A DNA stretch of 64,000 nucleotides from an uncultured Dehalococcoidia bacterium (GCA_958296385.1 OY282494.1:1285416-1349415); one strand, 5' to 3'; shown: positions 51,101 through 60,346, counted from the first letter of the stretch. The notes: generated by a model from the letters alone, not told the origin. Made by a program: numbers and translations.

Positions 51101-52099
51101 TTACGATTGCGTCAGTTCCCGCACGGTTTCGGTCAGGGCGGGTATCACCTTCTCCCAATCTCCCACCACTCCGTAGCGGGCTTCTTTGAATATGTTGGCG
51201 TCGCCGTCTTTGTTGATGGCTACTATGGCTTTGGAGCCGCTGCAACCGGCCATGTGCTGGCTGGCGCCGGAGATGGCTACGGTTATGTACAGGTCGGGGG
51301 TGATGGTTTTGCCGGTTAGCCCGACTTGCTGGTTGGCCGGCACCCACCCGGAGTCCACGGCGGCGCGGGATGCGCCCACTGCTCCGCCCAGCAGCCCGGC
51401 CAGCTCTTCCAGCTGCGCGAACGGCTCCGGCCCGCCCAGCCCGCGCCCGCCGGACACCACGATGCGCGCGTCTTCCAGCTTGATGCCCTCGGCCTCTTCT
51501 TTCACCACGTCCACCACCCGCGTCCGGGCGGCGGCCGGGTCGATGTCCACCGGGAAGGCCACGACCGTGCCGGCCCGGGCTGCGTCGGGTTCCAGCGGTT
51601 CGTAGGTCTTGGGGCGGATGGCGGCAATCTGCGGCGACTGGTTGCAGCTGACCACCGCGACGGCGCTGCCGCCGTACACCGGACGGTTGGCCAGCAGCCG
51701 CCCCGTGCCGGCGTCCGCCGCAACCTCCAGGCAGTCCTGGGCCAGGCCCACGCCCAGCCGAAAAGCCAGACGCGGCGCCAGTTCCCGCCCCTCGTTGTTG
51801 CGCGCAATCAGTATGATGCCGGCGTTGGTGTCCGCCGCCACCGCCTGCATCGCGGCGAGATGCAAGTCGGGGTGGTAGTCGGCCAGGGCTGGGCTGGTTA
51901 CCGCCAGGGCCTGGTCGGCGCCGGCGGCGATGGCCTGCTGCGGAGCGTCGCCGACGTCAGCGCCCAGAATGGCGATGGACAGTTCCTGGCCCAGGGCATC
52001 GGCCAGGCTGCGGCCGGCCGCCAGCAGCTCGCCGGCGGTGGCGCCCAGCTGCCCGCCGGGGGCGTCGCCAAAAACAAGAATTCCGGTTGCGTCTGCCAT
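51101..52099 (-). CDS. etfA: Electron transfer flavoprotein alpha subunit
   Basis: EtfA carries the FAD of the ETF heterodimer, which takes electrons from acyl-CoA and other dehydrogenases. The 332-residue protein has the N-terminal EtfB-like domain ([23 protein letters not shown]) and the C-terminal FAD domain with [29 protein letters not shown] and [16 protein letters not shown]. It follows etfB after an 84-base gap filled with a 14-base tandem repeat. Partner dehydrogenase genes are not adjacent. Confidence 0.94.
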   Translation of the reverse strand: MADATGILVFGDAPGGQLGATAGELLAAGRSLADALGQELSIAILGADVGDAPQQAIAAGADQALAVTSPALADYHPDLHLAAMQAVAADTNAGIILIARNNEGRELAPRLAFRLGVGLAQDCLEVAADAGTGRLLANRPVYGGSAVAVVSCNQSPQIAAIRPKTYEPLEPDAARAGTVVAFPVDIDPAAARTRVVDVVKEEAEGIKLEDARIVVSGGRGLGGPEPFAQLEELAGLLGGAVGASRAAVDSGWVPANQQVGLTGKTITPDLYITVAISGASQHMAGCSGSKAIVAINKDGDANIFKEARYGVVGDWEKVIPALTETVRELTQS

Positions 52100-52119
52100 T
52101 AGAGTCTCCGTAGGTTGAT

Positions 52120-52187
52120 GTAGTCAGGTAGGGGTAGTCAGGTAGGGGTAGTCGGGTGATGTAGTCGGGTAGGGATAGTCGGGTCAG
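52120..52187. repeat. 14-base tandem repeat between etfB and etfA
   Basis: Five units based on GTAGTCAGGTAGGG (52120, 52134, 52148, 52161, 52175) fill the etfB-etfA spacer and run into the last codons of etfB. No stem is evident. Confidence 0.85.
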
Positions 52188-52984
52188 ATAAAGCGGTCTT
52201 CGCGCAGGCGCAGCGCCAGCTTGCGGGCGGCGTCCGCGTCGTCGTCGCCCTCAATCAGCTCGCACTCCTGATTGCGTTCGGGAATGAAAAGGTCGTGCAG
52301 GGTGATGCGCGGTTCCAGCTGCTGCGCGCTCAACTCCAGGTCGCCGGACGTCCAGACCGTAGGCCGCTTGCGGGTGGCCGCCATTATGCCGCGCAGCGTG
52401 GGGTAGCGGGGCTGGCCCAGCTCGTTGCTCACGGTTACCAGCACGGGCAGGTCGGCCTCCACCACGTCGTAGCCGTCGGGCGCCAGCCGCTCCACCACCA
52501 CCTTGCCGTCCTGCACGTCCACCTTTTTGCCCAGGGTAATGCAGGACATCCCCAGCGTTTCGGCAACGCCCAGCGGCACCTGCGCGTTGTCCCAGTCGGA
52601 AGCCTGGCGCCCGCAGATGATGAGGTCAAAACCGCCCAGCTTGTTGATGGCGGCGGTGAGCATCTGCACCGTCAGAAAGGCGTCAATCGTGTTGGCAAAG
52701 GCGTCGTCCTGCAACAGCACCAGCTCGTCGGCGCCCATTGACAGCGGCTTTTTCATCACGTCCAGCGCAAAGGCGGTGCCGGATGATATGACGGTAACCG
52801 CCGCATCCTGCGCGTCCTTAATCCGCAGGGCGGCTTCGACGGCGTTCTCGTCAAAACCGTTGACGACGGGCGGTATGTTGGGCGGCGGCACGACTTGCCG
52901 CGCGTCGCTGTCGATGCGGAAAGCGGCGGCGGGCATCTCAGGGTCAACCACCTGTTTGGCAAGCACGCAGATATTGACAGGCAT
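52184..52984 (-). CDS. etfB: Electron transfer flavoprotein beta subunit
   Basis: EtfB binds AMP and completes the ETF dimer. The 266-residue protein begins NICVLAKQVVDPEMP, has NGFDENAVEAALRIKD, GADELVLLQDDAFA and DLIICGRQASDWDNAQVPLGVAETLG, and ends with the TLRGIMAATRK recognition-loop region. Motifs and length are normal for the family. It is first of the etfBA pair. A possible promoter in the short gap to 53148 was not convincingly located. Confidence 0.94.
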   Translation of the reverse strand: MPVNICVLAKQVVDPEMPAAAFRIDSDARQVVPPPNIPPVVNGFDENAVEAALRIKDAQDAAVTVISSGTAFALDVMKKPLSMGADELVLLQDDAFANTIDAFLTVQMLTAAINKLGGFDLIICGRQASDWDNAQVPLGVAETLGMSCITLGKKVDVQDGKVVVERLAPDGYDVVEADLPVLVTVSNELGQPRYPTLRGIMAATRKRPTVWTSGDLELSAQQLEPRITLHDLFIPERNQECELIEGDDDADAARKLALRLREDRFI

Positions 52985-53148
52985 CAGGAAAGCACTCCCT
53001 CAAAGGCGTAAAATACTAGTCTGTGAAAGTTATCACTAGCACATTGGCCTGTCAATTGACCGAACCCGTGAACCGAGCCCATTGAACCGAACCCCTTGAA
53101 CCAAACCCGTCGCCGCAGCGCCGGATTTCGCCGGACGGAACCGCAGCG

Positions 53149-54156
53149 TCAGATTTCGCGGAACTCCGGTTCCGGTTCCTCGATGTAGAAATTGTTGGCC
53201 CAAAGGTCGTCAATGATGGCCTGGTCGCCCTCGGTGATTGGCGGGGTGTCCACGGCGTCGGAGTATTCTTGCAGCTCGTCCGGCGTGGTGAAGTTGGGCA
53301 GCACGCTGGTGATGGTGGGCTGGTGCAGCACAAACTGGATGGCCGCCTGGCTCATCGTGCGCCCCACCTCTTCGCCGGCCAGAAACTTGACCTGCGCCAC
53401 CTTGACCAGCGCCTCGCTGAGCCACTGGTGCCGGCGGAACGAGCGGTGGTCAGCCTCGTCAAACTCCGGGGGAGCGTCATAGCGTCCGGTGAGCGCCTCG
53501 GATGCGTGGGGCACCCGCGACAGCAGCCCCACCTGTTCCTGCGCCGCGATGGGAAAGAAATCTTTGGCCGGGTCCTGCTCCAGAATACTGTAAATAATCT
53601 GGACGCTGCTGACCTTCCGCTCCTCCATACTGGCCTGCCCCTCCTCAAACCAGCCGATGTCCGGCCCCAGGGCGGAACCGTAATGGCGGATTTTACCTTC
53701 CTGCTTGAGGGCTTCCAGCGTCTCAAAAACCTCGTCGTCCGCGATGGCGGCGATGCGCGGATTGTGCAGCTGGTACAGGTCAATGTAGTCGGTATCCAGC
53801 CGGCGCAGCGACTGCTCGCAGGCAAAGCGGATAAACTCCGGCTCAAACTTCTGCGGCCGTTCCTGATGGCCGACCCGGGGCGTAGTCTGGTCGTAGAAAT
53901 CGTACCCAAACTTGGTGGCGATAATCATCTCGTGCCGGCGATGCCCCATAAACTTGGCCAGCACCTCCTCCCCATACCCTTCGCCATAGGTATCGGCAGT
54001 GTCAAAGAAGTTAATGCCCAGCTCAAGAGCCTCCTCCAGCAAGCGCCGGCGCATCTCCTCCTCAATACGGCCCCACCAGTTAGTGGCCACCGTCCAAACC
54101 CCAAAACCCACCTCAGAGATGAGCAAGTCAGTGCGCGGCAAACTGCGGTACTTCAT
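53149..54156 (-). CDS. Aldo/keto reductase
   Basis: A 335-residue NADPH-dependent oxidoreductase with the TIM-barrel catalytic set: Asp and Tyr in NFFDTADTYGEGYGEEVLAKFM (about residues 51-72), Lys in MIIATKFGYDF, His in YQLHNPRI. The sequence is the AKR11/12-like group, with MKYRSLPRTDLLISEVGFGVWTV at the start. The natural substrate is unknown, and such enzymes reduce diverse carbonyls. The ATG at 54156 fits the family start. It is a single gene between etfB and the overlapping unknown pair. Confidence 0.88.
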   Translation of the reverse strand: MKYRSLPRTDLLISEVGFGVWTVATNWWGRIEEEMRRRLLEEALELGINFFDTADTYGEGYGEEVLAKFMGHRRHEMIIATKFGYDFYDQTTPRVGHQERPQKFEPEFIRFACEQSLRRLDTDYIDLYQLHNPRIAAIADDEVFETLEALKQEGKIRHYGSALGPDIGWFEEGQASMEERKVSSVQIIYSILEQDPAKDFFPIAAQEQVGLLSRVPHASEALTGRYDAPPEFDEADHRSFRRHQWLSEALVKVAQVKFLAGEEVGRTMSQAAIQFVLHQPTITSVLPNFTTPDELQEYSDAVDTPPITEGDQAIIDDLWANNFYIEEPEPEFREI

Positions 54157-54197
54157 AATACGTGCGTCCTTGTGTGCGTCATTGTGTGTGGAGATAA

Positions 54198-54641
54198 TCA
54201 ATTGGTGGCGGGATATATTTCGTTGGAGTCAACCGACATCGCCAGCAGAGCGGCAGCGGCAGCATTGCGAGTTGTGTAACCGTATATTCCGGCGTGGGAT
54301 GGGTCATGCGACTCGCCCAACACTATAAACCGGATGTCCAGTCCCAGGTTGTTCCGGCACGCGGCAGTGGCAATCCCTACATTAAGCACGGCAAACGACG
54401 CAGTGGGCCTGACCCTGAAACCTTTGTCGGCCAGTGCGTGTTGCGCGCCGGAAATTTGGGATTGACGGTCGGAATCGTGAAAATACTCCAGCCAGTTGGT
54501 GGACAGATATTCCTCGGCAGAGCGGAGGAGAAACGCGCCTTCTTCGATAATTCCGTCTGCTGCGATGTCGCGGGGACGGCAATAACGCGCTACGTGATGC
54601 GCCGGCGGGAGTTCGTGACGGCCAGACTGTCCTTGTACCAT
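54198..54641 (-). CDS. Unrecognised protein, second of an overlapping pair
   Basis: A 147-residue protein I do not recognise. Conserved-looking parts are HHVARYCRPRDIAADGIIEEGAFLLR, YLSTNWLEYFHDSDRQSQI and a C-terminal HALADKGFRVRPTASFAVLNVG with DPSHAGIYGYT. It contains scattered Cys, His and Arg but no metal motif. The ATG at 54641 with AAGGA nine bases before it is chosen, giving a 52-base overlap with the upstream gene in another frame. A pair of overlapping unknown genes beside a restriction-modification operon suggests a toxin-antitoxin or defence module, but there is no direct proof. Confidence 0.6.
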   Translation of the reverse strand: MVQGQSGRHELPPAHHVARYCRPRDIAADGIIEEGAFLLRSAEEYLSTNWLEYFHDSDRQSQISGAQHALADKGFRVRPTASFAVLNVGIATAACRNNLGLDIRFIVLGESHDPSHAGIYGYTTRNAAAAALLAMSVDSNEIYPATN

Positions 54642-55087
54642 GTGAACCATTCCTTGGATTCCACCAATTTTGCCATGATAGATGAACGGCTGCCAACCTC
54701 GCTGCGGGTGTCAAGGTCGCTGAAATAGCCGTCCGATTTGCGCGCGGCGTACATAACCGTGTCAAAGTCTTGAAACCAGACACTTACCCGCCGATAGTCC
54801 GGGAAACGCCAGACCGACAAAATCCAGCCCTCCGGCGAACAGGTCAGGCTTATTTCCCCATCCTCCGATTCAACCGCTCCGAAAAACGCCAGAAAGCCCA
54901 GCGTACTGTCCAGCGTGACCGGAACATCGCCATCGTCCAAGTCGGCATCCGAAGCAAAATAGGCAATGCGGTCGGCAAGTTCCGGCCGCCCCCAACCGCG
55001 CAGCACAGCGCACACCTCCGCCACAGAGCGCAGGCCGGCGATAGCCTCCGGAGAAATGGGGCGGGGGATAATTGATTGCATAACCAT
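54590..55087 (-). CDS. Unrecognised acidic protein, first of an overlapping pair
   Basis: A 165-residue acidic soluble protein. Features are ELADRIAYFASDADLDDGD, LGFLAFFGAVESEDGEISLTCSPEGWILSVWRF (beta-rich) and WFQDFDTVMYAARKSDGYFSDLD. No known domain is recognised. Its 3' end overlaps the next gene by 52 bases, which implies coupled synthesis of the pair. The acidic, small, paired design would suit an inhibitor or antitoxin of the downstream protein, although roles could equally be reversed. Confidence 0.65.
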   Translation of the reverse strand: MVMQSIIPRPISPEAIAGLRSVAEVCAVLRGWGRPELADRIAYFASDADLDDGDVPVTLDSTLGFLAFFGAVESEDGEISLTCSPEGWILSVWRFPDYRRVSVWFQDFDTVMYAARKSDGYFSDLDTRSEVGSRSSIMAKLVESKEWFTWYKDSLAVTNSRRRIT

Positions 55088-55149
55088 AGGATGTCCTTTT
55101 GGCGGAACTGAACGCTGCCAGCCCGTTCCAGTCTATCACGCCGCTTTTG

Positions 55150-55818
55150 TTAGCAATTCCGCGCTGGCAAGCTGGCTGACATAATCTGCCGGCAATAGTA
55201 TGCTATTTCGTCCGACGTTTTTAGAGCGTCACAAAGCACGTCAAAAAGGTCGTGCAAAGCATTCTCGTCGTTTGTGGCTTTCTGATAAAAAGAAGCTCCG
55301 TCAATTTCGTAGATTGGCCTGGTCTCACTAGGCCCGATCCTGGTCTCGTATCGGTTTGGAACTTTCGGAACGATAACGACCAAGTATCCCGTCCAGCCGC
55401 GCCCCTTTTGTCGTACTGCGATGTCCAAGTCGGCAATAACCTTTTCCCGGTTGCTGGCATTCATCGTATTGTGCTTGTTTTTCACTTCTGCCAACATTTG
55501 CCTTGCCGGATTTTCCAAGTCATAGCCCGCATCGTGATTCGCCCACCCTGCTACTGAACTCAGAATTTCCTGATGAAAAGCTCCCAGGGCATTTGACATA
55601 CCTCTAAGAGCTGAGCTGCTGCTTTGAACCCCGCGCAAACTCTGCTCTCTGGCAATATTGAAAGCGGTCGCGATGAGCAAAGACGAAAACGGGTCTATTA
55701 CGTTTCGCTGTTGTCGTTGGTCAGCCTGATGTATAGCTGCGTTGGCACTGTAGCGCAACGTCGCTATGGCGGCTTCAAGCCGCTCGTCAGAAATCCAGCT
55801 TAATTTGTTCGTCGCCAT
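55150..55818 (-). CDS. Eco47II-family restriction endonuclease
   Basis: A 222-residue type II restriction enzyme. The match to the Eco47II/Sau96I-like family is visible at VIDPFSSLLIATAF, ALGAFHQEILSSVAGWANHDAGYDLEN, and the key AEVKNKHNTMNASNREKVI (catalytic E-x-K-type core), then IDGASFYQKATNDENALHDLFDVLCDAL near the end. Members cut GGNCC; the specificity here is inferred from the family. Its first 32 bases overlap the methyltransferase gene in another frame, coupling enzyme and methylase. Confidence 0.88.
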   Translation of the reverse strand: MATNKLSWISDERLEAAIATLRYSANAAIHQADQRQQRNVIDPFSSLLIATAFNIAREQSLRGVQSSSSALRGMSNALGAFHQEILSSVAGWANHDAGYDLENPARQMLAEVKNKHNTMNASNREKVIADLDIAVRQKGRGWTGYLVVIVPKVPNRYETRIGPSETRPIYEIDGASFYQKATNDENALHDLFDVLCDALKTSDEIAYYCRQIMSASLPARNC

Positions 55819-56668
55819 AATTCACCTCTGTTACGTACTCGTGGTTTAGCTCGATAGCGATAGGAATACGTTGCAATTGTGACGCTACCCTGAAGGTAGT
55901 CCCGCTGCCGGCAAAGGGGTCTAGCACGACATCCCCTTCGTCGGTGAACAGGTTGATAAAAAACTCCGGCAGCCATTCGGGGAATGCGGCGCTGTGGCCG
56001 GTGTTGTGGCAGATGGGCGATTTGTGCAGTACGTTGGACGGATAGACGGTGCGCTTGCCCTCCCACGCGGCGATGCGCCGGCCCACGCCGGAGTTGGTGG
56101 CCGATTCCTGCCGGGCGCGGTCGTTTGCGCTCATGTTGCTGAGCCGGGCGGCCGTCCAGTCCCCGATGGGGACGCGGACGGCATCCTGCCTCATCTTTAC
56201 GTCTTTGGTCTTGCTGAAGTGGAGGATACGTTCCCACGAATCCCGGAATCGGTACTTCCACTTGCCCGGCGCCGCCGTAGTTTTGTGCCAGATGTATTCC
56301 TCCACCCAGCGGAAGCCGGTTTCTTTTTTCAGCGCCAGTATCAGCTCCAGCACGTAGGTGTGCCGTTCGCCGTCAACCGCCTTTTCCTTGATGTTGAGGA
56401 CGAACGAGCCGGTAGGTTTCAGGATGCGCAGCATCTCGTCGGCGCGTTCGGTGAACCAGGCTACGTAGTCATCGGGGGCGATGCCGCCGTAGGTGTGCTT
56501 GCGCGCGTCGGCGTAGGGCGGCGACGTTACGATGAGGTCAACCGAATCGGCCGGCATCCGCCGCATCACGTCCAGGCAGTCTCCCACGTGAACCTGCCCC
56601 AGCCGCGGCGCACCCAACGGCCCGCCGTCAGCGGCGGATTGTACCGGAGCGCTGGGCAAGTTCGTCAT
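55787..56668 (-). CDS. DNA methyltransferase (beta class, likely N4-cytosine)
   Basis: A 293-residue modification methylase protecting the sites of the adjacent endonuclease. Motif IV is TSPPYADARKH (about residues 49-59), the SPPY form that suggests N4-methylcytosine. The SAM-binding motif I, DPFAGSGTTFRVA, is near the C-terminus, which defines the beta order. GQVHVGDCLDVMRRMP starts the catalytic part. It overlaps the DUF1802 gene upstream by four bases (ATGA) and the endonuclease downstream, so the whole set is one operon. Confidence 0.93.
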   Translation of the reverse strand: MTNLPSAPVQSAADGGPLGAPRLGQVHVGDCLDVMRRMPADSVDLIVTSPPYADARKHTYGGIAPDDYVAWFTERADEMLRILKPTGSFVLNIKEKAVDGERHTYVLELILALKKETGFRWVEEYIWHKTTAAPGKWKYRFRDSWERILHFSKTKDVKMRQDAVRVPIGDWTAARLSNMSANDRARQESATNSGVGRRIAAWEGKRTVYPSNVLHKSPICHNTGHSAAFPEWLPEFFINLFTDEGDVVLDPFAGSGTTFRVASQLQRIPIAIELNHEYVTEVNYGDEQIKLDF

Positions 56669-57255
56669 GCCGGCACCAGCCCCAGGCTGTCGCGCACCGC
56701 CGCCACCATCCCGGCAAAAGCGGCGTCATCCACCACCGGCGTGAGCTGGCCCAGGTTGACGGTTGGGATGACGTCCACCCACGACCGGCAGCCGCCGTAT
56801 TCGGGAATGAACGGCACGGTTACCGGGTTCTCCATCCGATACACCCGCAGCAGCATTATCGTCAGCGGCACCATCGGCTTCCAGTGCAGCCGCGATTGTG
56901 CGTAGGTATCCGTCCAGATGTGATGCGGCGCCAGATCCTCCACCTTGCCCTGCCGGTCAATCTCGATAAGCTCGTGTACTTTGGCCCAGTGCGTAAAGGT
57001 TACGGCGTCGTCGTCGGCCGGGTCGTCGGCCAGCAGCTGCCGCAGCGTGGGCTGGTGGCTGTCTTTCAGCAGGTATTCCCGCTGGTGCAGGTAGGTCGGG
57101 TACAGCAGGAACTCCGGGTGGATAACCCGAAAGTCCTTGCTCTCCTCGTGGATTCCGCCTTTGCGGAGCATCAGTATCTGGTCGCCGTCGGCCAGTGCGC
57201 GCACGGTGATTGCCCATTCTTTCAGGGCCAGTTGGCAGGTTGCGTTGGCAGTCAT
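56665..57255 (-). CDS. DUF1802-family protein
   Basis: A 196-residue protein matching DUF1802 by ALKEWAITVRALADGDQILMLRKGGIHEE and HPEFLLYPTYLHQREYLL, then VHELIEIDRQ. The family is widespread in cyanobacteria and Chloroflexota and has no proven function. The ATG at 57255 is the first with the family N-terminus. The four-base overlap with the methyltransferase shows co-translation, which links DUF1802 here to the restriction-modification system. The promoter is likely in the 56 bases upstream. Confidence 0.85.
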   Translation of the reverse strand: MTANATCQLALKEWAITVRALADGDQILMLRKGGIHEESKDFRVIHPEFLLYPTYLHQREYLLKDSHQPTLRQLLADDPADDDAVTFTHWAKVHELIEIDRQGKVEDLAPHHIWTDTYAQSRLHWKPMVPLTIMLLRVYRMENPVTVPFIPEYGGCRSWVDVIPTVNLGQLTPVVDDAAFAGMVAAVRDSLGLVPA

Positions 57256-57311
57256 AGCGTTTGACCTCCGGGTTTTTTCCCCGTCGTGTTGTCCAGTCCA
57301 GGCGGCCTGGC

Positions 57312-57785
57312 TTACTTGCCGCGCTTGCAAAACTCGCCGTATTCGGGCACATCCTCGCCCAGCACGTAAAGCCAGTAGTACGTGCCGGTATCGCCCATGT
57401 ACTTGAACTGCTTGCGCACGTCTTTCAGCACGGCGTAGAAATCCCCGTGCGCGCGCAGGTAATTTTTGATGCCGTCATATTCGTCGTCCAGCTCGATCAG
57501 CCGCTGCGCGTTATGGACGGTAGCGGCAATTTTGCGCCGGTTGCGGACGATGGCCGGGTTGACGGCCAGCGCGTCGATGTCCGCTTCGTCCATCGTAGCC
57601 ACGGCGGTCACGTCAAAGCCCTTGAACCCGGCCTGAAACCCCGGCCACTTGCCGGTTACGACTTTCCACGACAGCCCGCTCTGAAACACGGCTTTGGTCA
57701 TCACTTCCAAATAGTCGTTCAGGCTCTGCGGAACCACCTGCTCCGGCGCATCGTGGTCCATAGGATAGGCGCGCTCAGTGGTCAT
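57312..57785 (-). CDS. DNA-3-methyladenine glycosylase I-like protein
   Basis: A 157-residue base-excision repair protein of the Tag family. Recognised by LNDYLEVMTKAVFQSGLSWKVV (about residues 22-43), WPGFQAGFKGFDVTAVATM and NPAIVRNRRKIAATVHNAQR, the helix-hairpin-helix-like part. It is slightly shorter than E. coli Tag and lacks its C-terminal zinc-snap residues. It lies 14 bases downstream of the TatD gene on the same strand and upstream of the DUF1802 operon. Confidence 0.75.
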   Translation of the reverse strand: MTTERAYPMDHDAPEQVVPQSLNDYLEVMTKAVFQSGLSWKVVTGKWPGFQAGFKGFDVTAVATMDEADIDALAVNPAIVRNRRKIAATVHNAQRLIELDDEYDGIKNYLRAHGDFYAVLKDVRKQFKYMGDTGTYYWLYVLGEDVPEYGEFCKRGK

Positions 57786-57799
57786 AGCGTCAATGCTCC

Positions 57800-58636
57800 T
57801 TATCCGGTTTCCGATTCCGTCCCCGATTCTGCCCTTGCTGTGATGTCCGGAGATGGCACGTCCAGACCGAGCAGGCGGCTGAGGTTGGCGGTGGTGATTT
57901 CCGCCACTTCCTCTACCGAGATGCCCTTGATGTCGGCCAGGCACTGCGCTACGCCGGCCAGGTGGCGCGGCTCCGTCCAGTTGTGGCGGTACTTCTTGAA
58001 CGGCTGCGGGTAGGCGTCGGTTTCCAGTACGATATGCTCCATCGGAATGTCCCGCGCCACCGCTTGCAGTTCGGGCAGCCGGGTCAGCGGGCGGGCCAGC
58101 GATATGTAAAAGCCGCCGGCGATGGCCTCCCGCGCCGTTTCCGCATCCCCCTGAAAGTAGTGCATTGCCCCGCCCACCAAACCGGCGTTCTCCTCCCGCA
58201 GCGCCTTGAACACCGCCGGGTGCGATTCCCGCGAGTGAAAGATGATGGGCAGCCCCAGGCTTTTGGCCAGATGGATATGCTGCCGGAACACCTGCTCCTG
58301 CACCTCATGGTCCGGCGACGTCGGCAGGTAGTCCAGCCCCACCTCGGAGATGCAAACCACCCGCCGGTTGTTCCGGGCCAGCGCCTCCAGCCGGGCGTAG
58401 GCGTCGTCGTCCACCGGCCGGTCGGCCTGCATCGGGTGGATGCCCACCCCGGCGTAAAACATCGGATGCCCCGCCGCCAGCCCGATGCACCGCTCCGTAG
58501 ATTCAATGGTAGTGCCGGCCAGCAGGATGTACCCCACGCCGGCATCACGGGAGCGTTGCAGTATCCCCGGAATCTCGTCCGGCGCGTACTGGTCAAGATG
58601 AGTATGAGCGTCGCAAAAAACTGGCGCAGCCGCCAT
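57800..58636 (-). CDS. TatD-family metal-dependent hydrolase
   Basis: A 278-residue TIM-barrel DNase/deoxyribonuclease-like hydrolase. Metal ligands are seen as DAHTHLD (His11, His13), SEVGLDY, FHSRESHPAV, AMHYFQGD and ETDAYPQP. Family members have 3'-5' exonuclease activity and are linked to DNA repair. It is the first gene of a two-gene unit with the glycosylase, driven by an extended -10 promoter 38 bases upstream. The C-terminal extension after residue 255 (SPDITARAESGTES) is unstructured. Confidence 0.9.
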   Translation of the reverse strand: MAAAPVFCDAHTHLDQYAPDEIPGILQRSRDAGVGYILLAGTTIESTERCIGLAAGHPMFYAGVGIHPMQADRPVDDDAYARLEALARNNRRVVCISEVGLDYLPTSPDHEVQEQVFRQHIHLAKSLGLPIIFHSRESHPAVFKALREENAGLVGGAMHYFQGDAETAREAIAGGFYISLARPLTRLPELQAVARDIPMEHIVLETDAYPQPFKKYRHNWTEPRHLAGVAQCLADIKGISVEEVAEITTANLSRLLGLDVPSPDITARAESGTESETG

Positions 58637-58673
58637 CGCGCAACCTCCGCAAACGGGTTAGCAAATCAGCCCA

Positions 58674-58682
58674 AGTATAGCA
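58674..58682 (-). promoter_or_regulatory. Extended -10 promoter of the TatD gene
   Basis: Minus-strand TGC-TATACT, the same nine bases as those before aprA and the PaREP1 pair, 38 bases before the ATG at 58636. Confidence 0.45.
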
Positions 58683-58760
58683 TCACCGCCCAATCGCGAA
58701 ACGCCGCCCCGCCCGGCCATTACGCCCCGGCCCGCCGCCGCCGTTCTCCCGTCGTTCTCG

Positions 58761-58809
58761 TTGACAGTATCCGTAACCCCGTGTACGATAATTGTTGACC
58801 TTAGAGGTC
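58761..58809 (+). promoter_or_regulatory. suf operon promoter with adjacent inverted repeat
   Basis: TTGACA (58761-58766), 17 bases, TACGAT (58784-58789). Just past the expected start site is GACCT-TAG-AGGTC (58797-58809), an inverted repeat placed where a repressor would block transcription. The regulator is not in the window and could be a SufR/IscR-type protein. The leader to sufB is about 75 bases. Confidence 0.55.
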
Positions 58810-58870
58810 GGGAATACCCCGCTTGCACCGCCGGAGTACCGCTAATCGCCGGCGAGGAGGATTTTGGCCG

Positions 58871-60346
58871 ATGACCACCACCCAGGGCCAGCGCGTAATC
58901 TCACGGGACACCACGCCGGAGGAGTTGAACTCCGATTACAAATGGGGTTTCACCATTGACATCGAGGAGGAGGCTTTCCCCAAGGGCCTCAGCGAGGACG
59001 TGGTCCGGCTCATCTCGGCCAAAAAGCACGAACCGGAGTGGATGCTGGATTGGCGCCTGCGCGCGTTCCGTTTCTGGACGCGGCAAAATTACTCGGAACC
59101 CACCTGGGCCAACATTGAGCACCCCCCCATCGACTTTCAGGACATCCACTACTACGCCGCCCCCAAGTCCGCCGGCGATGGCCCGCAAAGCATCGACGAC
59201 GTTGACCCCGAAGTGCTGGAGGCGTTCAGCAAGCTGGGCATCCCCCTGGAGGAGCAGGCCCGGCTGGCCGGCGTTGCCGTTGACGCCGTTTTGGACAGCG
59301 TTTCCGTGGCCACCACCTATCAGGAGCAGCTGGAGAAAGCCGGCGTCATTTTCTGCTCCATGAGCGATGCCGTCCAGAACCACCCCGAACTGGTGCAAAA
59401 GTACCTGGGTTCGGTGGTGCCTTACGCCGACAATTTCTACGCTACGCTGAACTCCGCGGTGTTCTCCGACGGCTCATTCGCCTACATCCCGCCGGGCGTG
59501 CGCTGCCCCATTGAGCTGATGACCTACTTCCGGATTAACCAGGCGGACAGCGGCCAGTTCGAGCGGACGCTCATCGTCGCCGACGAGGGATCCTACGTCA
59601 GCTACCTGGAGGGCTGCACGGCCCCGATGCGCAAGACGAACCAGCTGCACGCCGCCGTCGTAGAGCTGGTGGCCATGGAGGGTGCCGAAATCAAGTACAG
59701 CACCCTGCAAAACTGGTATCCCGGCGATAAAAACGGCGAGGGCGGCGTGTACAATTTCGTCACCAAGCGCGGCAAGTGCGCCGGCGCCGACTCCAAAATC
59801 TCGTGGACGCAGGTTGAAACCGGCTCGGCCATCACCTGGAAATACCCCAGCGTCATCCTGCAAGGCGATAACTCGGTGGGCGAGTTTTACTCCGTGGCCC
59901 TGGTCAACAACTGGCAGCAGGCCGACACCGGCACCAAGATGATTCACATGGGCAAAAACACCCGCAGCACCATCGTCGCCAAGGGCATCTCCGCCGGTCA
60001 GGGCCAGCAAACTTACCGGGGCCTGGTCAAGATTAACCCCACCGCCAACGGCGCCAAGAACTTCACCCAGTGCGATTCCCTGCTGGTTGGCGACAAGTGC
60101 GGCGCCCACACCGTCCCCTACATCGAAGTCAAGAACCCCACCGCGCAGCTGGAACACGAAGCCACCACGTCCAAGGTATCCGATGACCAGCTGTTCTACT
60201 TGCAACAGCGGGGCATTGGCGTTGAGGACGCCCACTTTATGATTATCAACGGTTTCTGCCGGGGCATTTTTCAGGAATTGCCTTTTGAGTTTGCCATGGA
60301 AGCCTCCCAGCTGCTCAAGGTAAGCCTGGAGGGAACCGTAGGCTAA
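58871..60346 (+). CDS. sufB: Iron-sulfur cluster assembly scaffold SufB
   Basis: SufB is the scaffold subunit of the SufBCD complex where Fe-S clusters are built. The 491-residue protein has the core beta-helix with [26 protein letters not shown] and [23 protein letters not shown], containing the cysteine and acidic ligands, and ends [18 protein letters not shown]. The ATG at 58871 follows a GAGGAGG site. It is the first gene of sufBCDSU, preceded by its own promoter. Length and motifs are normal. Confidence 0.97.
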   Translation: MTTTQGQRVISRDTTPEELNSDYKWGFTIDIEEEAFPKGLSEDVVRLISAKKHEPEWMLDWRLRAFRFWTRQNYSEPTWANIEHPPIDFQDIHYYAAPKSAGDGPQSIDDVDPEVLEAFSKLGIPLEEQARLAGVAVDAVLDSVSVATTYQEQLEKAGVIFCSMSDAVQNHPELVQKYLGSVVPYADNFYATLNSAVFSDGSFAYIPPGVRCPIELMTYFRINQADSGQFERTLIVADEGSYVSYLEGCTAPMRKTNQLHAAVVELVAMEGAEIKYSTLQNWYPGDKNGEGGVYNFVTKRGKCAGADSKISWTQVETGSAITWKYPSVILQGDNSVGEFYSVALVNNWQQADTGTKMIHMGKNTRSTIVAKGISAGQGQQTYRGLVKINPTANGAKNFTQCDSLLVGDKCGAHTVPYIEVKNPTAQLEHEATTSKVSDDQLFYLQQRGIGVEDAHFMIINGFCRGIFQELPFEFAMEASQLLKVSLEGTVG

